Positions 22,153 to 28,742 of a DNA stretch of 28,742 bases are shown in pieces. The position numbers and the translations under genes are program-made. A model generated the notes under the pieces. The model was not told where the DNA came from. It saw only the letters and a list, made by a program, of their open reading frames with translations, and did not search any database. The stretch is from NCBI GenBank assembly GCA_035283845.1, contig DATESZ010000252.1, positions 1-28,742 of the forward strand, written 5' to 3'. Each line of letters starts with the position of its first letter. Within the stretch, counting starts at the first letter, position 1. Source of the DNA: DATESZ01 sp035283845 (GTDB lineage: Bacteria > Desulfobacterota > Syntrophia > Syntrophales > JACQWR01).

Positions 22153-23679
22153 TCACGCTGCTCCTTTGTAGCTGCGTTCGAAAATTGAACAAGAGTGTCC
22201 ATGCAGTTGCTTGCCTTCTTCTACGAGTTTAAAGCCGGCCTTAACGAAACTTCTTGCTGAGGGGAGATTTGAATCGAACGTAATTCCAACCAAGCGCTTT
22301 ACTCCCAGTTCGGCGCAGGCGGTTTCGCAGGTTAGACTCAGTGCCTTAGCGCATAATCCCTTACCGCGAAATGTCGGTACAACTGCGAAATCGATTTCTG
22401 CGACATCCTCATCAACTCTATCGTACCGAATCTGGCCCACAATTCTTCCTTCAAACTCCAGAGTCCAGATGAGAGTGTCCTGGGAGGTCAACTTTCTCTT
22501 AAGCCATTCCACATGACGATCGAATGAAATTGTATCCGGGTTGAATGCGTTCATGCGCGTACTCAGATCATTTGCCAATTCGTAAAGAGGCACTGAATCC
22601 AACATATTTGCCAGCCGGATGTTTAGTCCATCGATACTTTCCACATCGTTTTGTTCCCACATCGCCTGCAGTACATGTCTGCTTCCATTACCATCTATCA
22701 ACCGCTGCCCGACTGTACTCATTTGGGTGCGTTGTTCATGATCATTGAGTAAGCTTTTCAATGCAGCAGATATCTGTCTGTCTGAACCGTGGTCAAACCA
22801 TCCCAGGTTGATTGCCATCCCGGCTTGCGCTAATCCCTCCGCACTGCTGCGCTGGTTTTCAGCAAGCACCAGCACTATGGTTGGCACTCCCATGAAGGCC
22901 AGTTCCCAACAGGTGCTTCCTCCCGCCGAGACAGCTACTTCCGCCCAGGCCATCTGCTCGGACATATCGGATACATCGGTTAATAATCGGAAGTTGCAGG
23001 CTGAACCGTGAACTGCATGGTTCAGTATTTCAAGATGCGGATTTGCGGACCCAACTACGATCCTGGTTTCCAATCCGGGAACATCCATTTGCTGCACTGC
23101 TTGAATCACCTTGAGCGTTGAGTTATCTGGATCGCTGCCACCCATCGTTACCAATACTTTGCGTGCTGCCTGTGGGATTTCACGCTGTTGGCCGCGCCAG
23201 GCGAAAAACTCGGGCCTCAAGAGTGCATACTTTGGACCCAGTAACAGCTTAGTCTCGGTGTCGCACACGTACGATAGTTGCCCCGCGTTGATGTTTTGGT
23301 TCAGCAAAATGTCGGCGTGATATTCAGGCAAGTGGGCATTATCGTCAATCACCAGGATTCGGTTTCCTGCTGATCGAACCATCTGTTGATAGGTCGGGTC
23401 AAAGTGATACCCGTCTATGACTAACCACTCTGCCTGCAGTTCGCGGAGGAGAGTCAGCGTCGTTTGCAAATCGGCAGGGTCAGGGTGAGAATTGTCAAGC
23501 GGGATAAATCCAACTCCCGTTGCTTCCACACGCTGACGCAGGGCATCGCTTTCACAGTGGCTCAAGAGAAACGCCCTGTTGCCTCCCATCTGCCACGCCT
23601 GCGCCAAAGCAAGGCAGCGCATGATATGGCCGGTACCCATTTCTGTTGTTGCATCGGCGCGAATAAGAAGACTGTTCAT
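22153..23679 (-). CDS. pseG/pseH: PseG-PseH fusion: UDP-sugar hydrolase plus N-acetyltransferase of pseudaminic acid synthesis
   Basis: 508 residues, two domains. Residues 1-340 are PseG (GT-B-like hydrolase that removes UDP from the diacetamido sugar): I-R-A-D-A-T-T-E-M-G-T-G-H-I-M-R (His 18, the equivalent of the catalytic His) and the nucleotide-binding S-A-G-G-S-T-C-W-E-L at about 251-260. Residues 352-508 are a GNAT domain with the acetyl-CoA loop V-P-T-F-R-G-K-G-L (433-441), matching PseH, the N-4 acetyltransferase that acts just before PseG. Campylobacter and Helicobacter encode these separately. Start is ATG 23679 with GGGAG upstream, overlapping the aminotransferase TGA. The frame is open back to 24096, but that stretch is out-of-frame sequence of the aminotransferase gene. 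Confidence 0.92.
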   Translation of the reverse strand: MNSLLIRADATTEMGTGHIMRCLALAQAWQMGGNRAFLLSHCESDALRQRVEATGVGFIPLDNSHPDPADLQTTLTLLRELQAEWLVIDGYHFDPTYQQMVRSAGNRILVIDDNAHLPEYHADILLNQNINAGQLSYVCDTETKLLLGPKYALLRPEFFAWRGQQREIPQAARKVLVTMGGSDPDNSTLKVIQAVQQMDVPGLETRIVVGSANPHLEILNHAVHGSACNFRLLTDVSDMSEQMAWAEVAVSAGGSTCWELAFMGVPTIVLVLAENQRSSAEGLAQAGMAINLGWFDHGSDRQISAALKSLLNDHEQRTQMSTVGQRLIDGNGSRHVLQAMWEQNDVESIDGLNIRLANMLDSVPLYELANDLSTRMNAFNPDTISFDRHVEWLKRKLTSQDTLIWTLEFEGRIVGQIRYDRVDEDVAEIDFAVVPTFRGKGLCAKALSLTCETACAELGVKRLVGITFDSNLPSARSFVKAGFKLVEEGKQLHGHSCSIFERSYKGAA

Positions 23680-24989
23680 GTTAATCTCCCGAATCCGGCA
23701 TGTGCCACCGGGCCCTTGAGTTGTTTCATCACCGTTTCTTGTTCCAGGGCATTGATTACCTGTGCAAAAACTTCCTGGAACGCATCTCGATAACTTCTTA
23801 CGTGGTACTCCTGATGGGCATAGGTAGCGTAAAAGGCGGTACTTGCCAGGAAACCGCGTTCCAGCATCATCTGGATGAAAAGCGTCTTGGCTGCCTGCTT
23901 CTCTCCTCCGGGGAAGGCAAAATGGCCGAGCGGCGGGATTCCGCCGATCTCGATTTCCCTGCCCGCTTGCCTGGCGGCTTCCCGCCAACTTTCCTGCACC
24001 AGGGTGCCGATTCGAACCAGATGCTTGGCTACATCGCAACGCTTGTGCTTGCGGATCGTTGCCAGTGCCGCCGCCGGACCGATCCTCTCCGTCCAATAGG
24101 TGCTGCTGATAAAGGATAATTGTGCCGCCTGCATAACATCGGCCCTTCCGATAACGGCGGCCATGGGATAGCCGTTGCTGATGGCCTTGGCGAAGACTGC
24201 CATGTCCGGTTCGAGGCCATAGAGTAAGTGGGCGCCGCCGGTAGTGAGACGGAAACCGGCGGTGATTTCATCCATGACCAGCACGGCGCCGATACCGGAG
24301 GCAATCTCTCTGACCTCTTCGAGAAAGCCTGGTTCGGGATTATGGTCCCGGATCGGCTCCATCACAATCGCTGCCAAATCTTTACGGTGCTGGGAGGCGA
24401 TTGCTTTCAATTCTTCAAGATGATTGTAACGAAAGGGCAAAGCCGTCCCGAGTAGCCCGCGCGGCACGCCCGCCGGTTCGAGTCCCGGCAAGAGATGACC
24501 GTCCAGTGCGCTGTCATCCGCCAGATTAGCAGCCAGGTACCAGTCATGCCAGCCATGATAGCCGCAGAACGCAACACAGTCACGCCGTGTCTTGGCACGG
24601 GCAATACGCACCGCAATTGCCATCGCTTCGCCGCCGCATCGAGCGTAACGCACCATCTCAGCCCAGGGGTGCAACTCGCAAAGCAACTCAGCCAGTTCCA
24701 CCTCTTCCGGTGCGTTGAGGGTGGACATGGAACCCGCTTCAATTACTTCCTTAACTGCCGCATCTACATCATGATCTGCAGCACCCAGGATGCAGGTCCC
24801 GATACCGTTGTAGCTAATGTCGATATATTTATTTCCGTCGAGGTCCCAGACCTCTACCCCCTTTGCCCGGCTATAGTAGCTGGGCCACTGATCAGGTAAA
24901 AACATTTCCGGACGTTTGGAAAGGAGTTGCGTGCCCCCGGGGATTCTCACCTTTGCCTTCATGTACAGTTGCTGGCCGCTTCCCATCAT
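23676..24989 (-). CDS. Class III PLP-dependent aminotransferase (glutamate-1-semialdehyde mutase-like)
   Basis: 437 residues, fold-type I PLP enzyme. V-L-V-M-D-E-I-T-A-G-F-R at 237-248 gives the aspartate that contacts the pyridine ring. F-A-K-A-I-S-N-G-Y-P supplies the Schiff-base lysine at 268. The sequence resembles HemL-type aminomutases, yet a housekeeping HemL in the middle of a glycan operon is unlikely. HemL-like paralogues occur in surface-glycan loci of other bacteria next to SpsF-like proteins. Start ATG 24989 has AAGGA eight bases upstream and overlaps the spsF-like stop (ATGA). It may aminate or isomerise a sugar or a small acyl precursor for the glycan. The substrate is unknown. 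Its gene looks more GC-rich than the glycosyltransferase genes downstream. Confidence 0.85.
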   Translation of the reverse strand: MMGSGQQLYMKAKVRIPGGTQLLSKRPEMFLPDQWPSYYSRAKGVEVWDLDGNKYIDISYNGIGTCILGAADHDVDAAVKEVIEAGSMSTLNAPEEVELAELLCELHPWAEMVRYARCGGEAMAIAVRIARAKTRRDCVAFCGYHGWHDWYLAANLADDSALDGHLLPGLEPAGVPRGLLGTALPFRYNHLEELKAIASQHRKDLAAIVMEPIRDHNPEPGFLEEVREIASGIGAVLVMDEITAGFRLTTGGAHLLYGLEPDMAVFAKAISNGYPMAAVIGRADVMQAAQLSFISSTYWTERIGPAAALATIRKHKRCDVAKHLVRIGTLVQESWREAARQAGREIEIGGIPPLGHFAFPGGEKQAAKTLFIQMMLERGFLASTAFYATYAHQEYHVRSYRDAFQEVFAQVINALEQETVMKQLKGPVAHAGFGRLT

Positions 24990-25774
24990 GTCATTTCCTT
25001 CGGTTCAACCGGGCAGTCTTCACGGAGCGACTTCAGATAGCCTGCATTGCTTTCGATTCCTGCATTCTTACTGCTCAGTTCAGGGTGCAGCTTAAGTAAA
25101 TCGAGGATTTCCTGCATGCCAAAATACGAACCTTCCAACTGGTCGTACACGGAACGTACAAAATCCAGATCCCGGGGTTCATCGACCGTCCAGCGCAAAT
25201 GGGAGATATTTTTTCTGTGGCTCACATTCGCGAGCCGGAACAGCTCCGGATGATTGCGCAGGTAGGGGGTTACGTGTTCCCGTTCCGATTTCAGTCTTGC
25301 CTTCTGACAGGCACGCTCCAGCGCCTCAAAGGTGAATACCTCCGTATCCAGGCCATCCGGATAGGTGTATTCCATCACATTGGTCACATAATCGAAGTTA
25401 CCTTCAGAGAACTTTCTGACTACATTGTCGATGATATCCGGGTCCAGTAAAGGACAGTCGGCAGTCAGCCGTATGATTATCTGCGCTCCAAAGTATTTCG
25501 CGGCCTGATAATAGCGATCTAAGACATCGTCGAGGTTGCCGCGAAAACACCTGATGTCATTATTTTTACAGAAATCCTCGATAATGTCGTCACTGCGAAT
25601 ATCTGACGTGGCAACAGTAACCAAATCGATCAACTTTGCTCTCTCTGCACGTTTGACCAAATGGTACAGCATCGGTTTTCCGCTGATTTCGGCCATAACT
25701 TTTCCCGGCAATCTGCTGGAACTCATGCGTGCCTGAATGATAGCAACTGTCCTCTTTTTGCTTTCCTGAGTCAT
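24986..25774 (-). CDS. SpsF-type cytidylyltransferase-family protein (CTP_transf_3), possible PseF substitute
   Basis: 262 residues. The N-terminal I-I-Q-A-R-M-S-S-S-R-L-P-G-K-V-M (12-27) is the SpsF signature (QARMxSxRLPGKV), related to the KdsB nucleotide loop. R-L-T-A-D-C-P-L-L-D-P (103-113) is a conserved metal- and nucleotide-binding motif. Canonical PseF and NeuA instead have an R-G-G-S-K-x-x-x-x-K-N loop, which is absent. SpsF homologues are common in spore-coat and flagellar glycan loci, and their reaction is not firmly established. No other CMP-sugar synthetase is visible here, so this protein may activate Pse or a related sugar with CTP (inference). ATG 25774 overlaps the oxidoreductase stop (ATGA). 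The gene sits between the oxidoreductase and the class III aminotransferase. Confidence 0.85.
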   Translation of the reverse strand: MTQESKKRTVAIIQARMSSSRLPGKVMAEISGKPMLYHLVKRAERAKLIDLVTVATSDIRSDDIIEDFCKNNDIRCFRGNLDDVLDRYYQAAKYFGAQIIIRLTADCPLLDPDIIDNVVRKFSEGNFDYVTNVMEYTYPDGLDTEVFTFEALERACQKARLKSEREHVTPYLRNHPELFRLANVSHRKNISHLRWTVDEPRDLDFVRSVYDQLEGSYFGMQEILDLLKLHPELSSKNAGIESNAGYLKSLREDCPVEPKEMT

Positions 25775-26778
25775 TTCTCTACTTTTACAAACCTTTCCGT
25801 TTCCGCCGATTCTTTGGCGGCCAGCGCTACCCGTAACGTCTGCGCAGCCTGAAATACATCGAGGCAGGGTTTCTCCTCGCTATGGAAACATCGCAGAAAG
25901 TGCTGAAATTCCTCCCGGTACATGTGGTTGGATTCCCATTCCGGCGGATTGTGATACGTCTGCCACTCCTTGCTTTCCGCGCTATACCAAATCACTTCTC
26001 CTGTTTTATAATCCCACCATATGGTCCCTTTATCGCCTATGATATGACAGGTGCGGCTGTATACCCGCTGGAGATAGTCCAGGTGCATTTCTCCGATGGC
26101 GCCGCTCGAAAACCGAAGGAGAATTGCCGCCGTATCTTCCGTGTCGATCTCAAGATCGCTCAGTTTTCCTGCAATGCAGGCAACCGTGTCGATTGCCCCC
26201 AGCATCCAGCGGATGTAATCGATCTCATGAATCGCATCCAAAATGATGCCCCCTCCCAGCTCGGCGCGGGCGCTATATCCCCGGCGATAATCCTCCCAGG
26301 GGTGCCAGTCCGGGAGATACTGACCAAACTCGATGCGCATCGCCATAACACGTCCAATGGCCCCGTCTCCAATCATTTTCTTTATTTGTTTCAGGCCGGG
26401 ATGAAAACGCATATTACAGCCCACCAGCGTGATTAAGTTTTTTCTTCGTACAATATCGAGGAGATCTGCAATGCCGTCCCGACTATTCGATAAAGGCTTT
26501 TCAATGAACATATGACACCCGTGATCTGCGGCCATGATTGCCAGAGGCACATGCATGCTTGTGGATGTCGTTATCACTGCCACATCCGGATTGGCATTCC
26601 AGGCATCCGCCAAATCATCCAAAACTTCAACGCCGAAGAGTGATTTTATCTCCTGGCAACGCTCTGGGTTGATATCAAAGGCAACGATGTCCTTTTCGTT
26701 TAAGGCGATCAGGTTACCAATGTGCCTCTTTCCGATTGATCCGCATCCGATAACCAGAAATCTGTGGTTATGCCGCAT
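25771..26778 (-). CDS. Gfo/Idh/MocA-family NAD(P)-dependent oxidoreductase
   Basis: 335 residues from ATG 26778. The open frame also permits TTG 26790, but GGAGG lies between the two. The N-terminal Rossmann site V-I-G-C-G-S-I-G-K-R-H is at 9-19, and the family motif I-E-K-P-L is near residue 92. A C-terminal Gfo/Idh/MocA alpha/beta domain follows with G-G-G-I-I-L-D-A-I-H-E-I-D-Y, which carries the D/H active-site residues. Enzymes of this family oxidise or reduce sugar hydroxyls and often act on nucleotide-activated sugars. With the class III aminotransferase nearby, an oxidise-then-aminate step on a glycan precursor is plausible but not shown. It overlaps the pseC stop codon by 11 bases. 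Confidence 0.87.
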   Translation of the reverse strand: MRHNHRFLVIGCGSIGKRHIGNLIALNEKDIVAFDINPERCQEIKSLFGVEVLDDLADAWNANPDVAVITTSTSMHVPLAIMAADHGCHMFIEKPLSNSRDGIADLLDIVRRKNLITLVGCNMRFHPGLKQIKKMIGDGAIGRVMAMRIEFGQYLPDWHPWEDYRRGYSARAELGGGIILDAIHEIDYIRWMLGAIDTVACIAGKLSDLEIDTEDTAAILLRFSSGAIGEMHLDYLQRVYSRTCHIIGDKGTIWWDYKTGEVIWYSAESKEWQTYHNPPEWESNHMYREEFQHFLRCFHSEEKPCLDVFQAAQTLRVALAAKESAETERFVKVEK

Positions 26779-27973
26779 AAACCTCCGCAATCCGGGTGAC
26801 AGTTTCGATCACCCTGCGGATATCCCGTTCATCCATGCGCGGGTATATGGGGAGACTGATGATCTGTTCATAGGCTTTTTCAGCTTTTGGGTAGTCGCCC
26901 TTCTGATAACCGAAGCGCTTTTGATAGAAATGGTGCAGGTGAACGGGGATGTAATGTACGTTTGCTCCTATGCCTTTTTCGTGAAGCTTTGCGAAAAGGT
27001 CTCCACGACTTGTATTTGAACCCCTTGGACAGTAACTGATCACGTATAAATGGTATGCATGATAGACTTCCGGGACTGCCGTAAGTGGTCTAATGCCCGG
27101 AATACCGGAGAATGCCTTGTTGTATTGTTGGGCAATTTCCTGTCGCCGGAGAAGCTGGTCCGGCAGTTTGCGAAGTTGGCTTAGGCCCAGAGCGCACTGA
27201 ATGTCCGTTATACGGTAGTTGTAACCTAAATCAGCCATTTCATAATACCAAGTGCCCAGTTCGGCACGTTGGCGATGATCCGAGTCGATGCCATGATTAC
27301 GAAATCTGCGCATTTTATCGGCCAATTTTGTATCGTTGGTCGTAACCATTCCCCCTTCACCGGTCGTAATATGCTTGACCGGGTGAAAACTGAATGCCGT
27401 GAGATCTGCAAGGGTACCGACTTTTTCTCCTTTATATTGCGCACCGAGGGCGTGGCAGGCATCGGCGATGAGAGTTATCCCATAACGGTCGGTAATGGCC
27501 CGCAAGGCGTCGTAGTTACAGGGTTGTCCGGCATAGTCTACTGCTATGATAGCCTTCGTTCTGGGAGTGATTTTCGTCTTGATCTCCTCCGGGTCGATCA
27601 AGAGAGTATCAGGATCGACATCGGCGAACACGGGTTTGCCTCCCTGAAACACGACGGCATTGGCTGTTGCCACAAAAGTTATCGGCGGGACGATGACTTC
27701 GTCACCGGGGCCGACGCCGATGGCGTGCATGACGGAATGAAGTGCTGCGGTACCGCTCGAGACGGCGACGGCCTCCCCGGCGCCTGTGAAACGGGCAAAT
27801 TCTTTTTCAAATTCCCCGATTTTTGGTCCTGTGGTTAGCCAATCCGAACGCAGGGCTTCTACAACGGCTTCGATATCCTCTTCATCAATCCACTGTCTTC
27901 CATAGGGGATAAAATGATGCCTACCACCCGCGCTTTTTTGTTTTTTGTGTGATGCCGTCGATTCAATGTTCAT
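26768..27973 (-). CDS. pseC: PseC, UDP-4-amino-sugar aminotransferase of pseudaminic acid synthesis
   Basis: 401 residues, PLP enzyme of the DegT/DnrJ/EryC1/StrS family. It aminates C4 of the UDP-2-acetamido-2,6-dideoxy-4-keto-arabino-hexulose made by PseB. Visible: F-I-P-Y-G-R-Q-W-I-D near the start, S-S-G-T-A-A-L-H for phosphate binding (about 72-79), L-I-A-D-A-C-H-A-L-G, and the Schiff-base lysine in S-F-H-P-V-K-H-I-T-T-G-E-G-G at 200. Position directly after pseB and the HPVKH motif identify PseC rather than a generic sugar aminotransferase. ATG 27973 overlaps the pseB stop (ATGA) and has AGGTG nine bases upstream. It is about 20 residues longer than Helicobacter PseC at the N-terminus. 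Confidence 0.93.
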   Translation of the reverse strand: MNIESTASHKKQKSAGGRHHFIPYGRQWIDEEDIEAVVEALRSDWLTTGPKIGEFEKEFARFTGAGEAVAVSSGTAALHSVMHAIGVGPGDEVIVPPITFVATANAVVFQGGKPVFADVDPDTLLIDPEEIKTKITPRTKAIIAVDYAGQPCNYDALRAITDRYGITLIADACHALGAQYKGEKVGTLADLTAFSFHPVKHITTGEGGMVTTNDTKLADKMRRFRNHGIDSDHRQRAELGTWYYEMADLGYNYRITDIQCALGLSQLRKLPDQLLRRQEIAQQYNKAFSGIPGIRPLTAVPEVYHAYHLYVISYCPRGSNTSRGDLFAKLHEKGIGANVHYIPVHLHHFYQKRFGYQKGDYPKAEKAYEQIISLPIYPRMDERDIRRVIETVTRIAEVYAA

Positions 27974-28742
27974 CTTAGCGCACCTGCTACATTTAAACCC
28001 TCTGAAAAACCTTCTTCCATGTTAAGCAATCTTAAAACAACTTTATCATTCAGGCGATGAAGAGTGGTAAGGAAATGGGAGGTCGGCTCGTCTTCAACAG
28101 ATGAATCATAAATGAGCTTTTTTAGGTCTTCAACAGTCAGCCACTCATCGTTCTGATCGCTGATGTAAACAAAGCCGTCAGGCAATCGTTGACCGGTTTT
28201 ATAGTTTCGCCTTTCTTCCCACCACGTATAATTCGGCAGAACGATATACATGCCGTTGTAAGAAATCGTATTTCTTCCTTCTTCTTCCGTGATGAGGCTT
28301 TCGTGAAGTTTTTCTCCCGGTCGTATTCCGATTATCTCAATCTCGCATTCGGGGGCAACTGCCTTTGCCAAATCAATGACCTTCATGCTTGGGATTTTGG
28401 GAACAAATATTTCCCCGCCCTGGGCATGCCGGAGTGCCATGACTACGAGTTCAACGGCCTGATCAAGGGTTATCCAGAATCTTGTCATCCTGCTGTCCGT
28501 AATGGTAACCTTGCCCGTCTTTTTCTGCTCCTTGAAGAGTGGGATAACACTCCCCCGGCTGCCGATAACGTTGCCATATCGCACGCAACTGAAGCGCGTT
28601 CCCCGCGATCCGGAATAGGCATTTCCCTGAGTAAATATCTTTTCGGCACAGAGCTTAGTTGCGCCATAGAGGTTTGCGGGATTGACTGCCTTGTCAGTGC
28701 TCAAGGCGACAACTTTTTTTACGCCTACGTCAATGGCCGCAT
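27970..28742 (-). CDS. pseB: PseB, UDP-GlcNAc 4,6-dehydratase/5-epimerase (5' end outside the window)
   Basis: Partial. About 257 C-terminal codons are visible and the frame runs to the window edge. The first step of pseudaminic acid synthesis converts UDP-GlcNAc to the 4-keto-6-deoxy arabino-hexulose. The visible part starts with A-A-I-D-V-G-V-K-K-V-V-A-L-S-T-D-K-A. The D-K pair and the following Y-G-A-T-K are the catalytic residues of the PseB/FlaA1 short-chain dehydrogenase group. R-T-R-F-S-C-V-R-Y-G-N-V-I-G-S-R-G-S-V-I-P-L-F, F-W-I-T and G-E-I-F-V-P-K are further hallmarks. The NAD-binding N-terminus (about 75-80 residues) is missing only because of the window edge. No reliable in-frame ATG is needed before the edge: the TTG at 28704 is internal (V-A-L-S-T). 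Confidence 0.93.
   Translation of the reverse strand, partial: AAIDVGVKKVVALSTDKAVNPANLYGATKLCAEKIFTQGNAYSGSRGTRFSCVRYGNVIGSRGSVIPLFKEQKKTGKVTITDSRMTRFWITLDQAVELVVMALRHAQGGEIFVPKIPSMKVIDLAKAVAPECEIEIIGIRPGEKLHESLITEEEGRNTISYNGMYIVLPNYTWWEERRNYKTGQRLPDGFVYISDQNDEWLTVEDLKKLIYDSSVEDEPTSHFLTTLHRLNDKVVLRLLNMEEGFSEGLNVAGALR

Noticed and set aside
23680..24096. N-terminal extension of the PseG-PseH gene
   Set aside because: It overlaps the aminotransferase coding region in another frame. The PseG fold and the ribosome site start at ATG 23679.
1..28742. CRISPR arrays, tRNA or rRNA genes, riboswitches
   Set aside because: No regularly spaced direct repeats, cloverleaf or rRNA-like sequence is apparent by eye, and coding genes cover nearly the whole window.

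Overview
All the genes I can support lie on the minus strand. They form a flagellin and filament-cap locus (positions 1-6000) joined to a long flagellin-glycosylation operon (positions 6227-28742, running off the right edge). The organism looks like a flagellated Gram-negative bacterium: there are heptosyltransferase-type (GT9) enzymes, sigma-28 style promoters and strong AGGAGG ribosome-binding sites. TPR-fused GT2 enzymes and Maf/DUF115 proteins next to fliC-fliD-fliS, plus a GC-rich palindromic repeat, make me favour a Desulfobacterota (deltaproteobacterial) or similar lineage. That placement is inference with low certainty.

Layout in the direction of transcription, right to left. (1) Pseudaminic acid synthesis and tailoring: pseB (5' part missing), pseC, a Gfo/Idh/MocA oxidoreductase, an SpsF-type nucleotidyltransferase, a class III aminotransferase, a pseG-pseH fusion, pseI, a SAM methyltransferase and a PIG-L deacetylase. 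(2) A B12-type radical SAM protein, a FemAB/GNAT-like acyltransferase, a CgeB-like glycosyltransferase and a GT9 glycosyltransferase. (3) After a 187-base gap: a double-GT2/TPR protein, a full-length Maf (DUF115) flagellin glycosyltransferase, a stand-alone copy of the Maf N-terminal domain, a second GT9 enzyme and a GT2-TPR enzyme. Within blocks the genes overlap (often ATGA) or abut, so they are probably co-transcribed and translationally coupled. (4) A 437-base region with a possible tiny ORF and the flagellin promoter and leader. (5) Flagellin with a rho-independent terminator, a 165-base MITE-like palindromic element, then fliD, fliS and a fliT-like gene. (6) A third sigma-28-like promoter pointing out of the window, and a 21-base poly-G end that is probably an assembly artefact.

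How it works together: PseB, PseC, PseH, PseG and PseI would make pseudaminic acid from UDP-GlcNAc. No canonical PseF is visible, so CMP activation depends on a gene outside the window or on the SpsF-like protein. The oxidoreductase, aminotransferase, methyltransferase, deacetylase and acyltransferase suggest a decorated sugar. Maf would attach it to flagellin, and the GT9/GT2/CgeB enzymes suggest more than one sugar. The most striking regulatory features are a CsrA-type hairpin with an AGGA loop upstream of a Shine-Dalgarno CsrA site in the flagellin leader, three mutually similar sigma-28 promoters, and a MITE inserted against the -35 box of the fliD promoter. That promoter also shows that fliD starts at an internal TTG.
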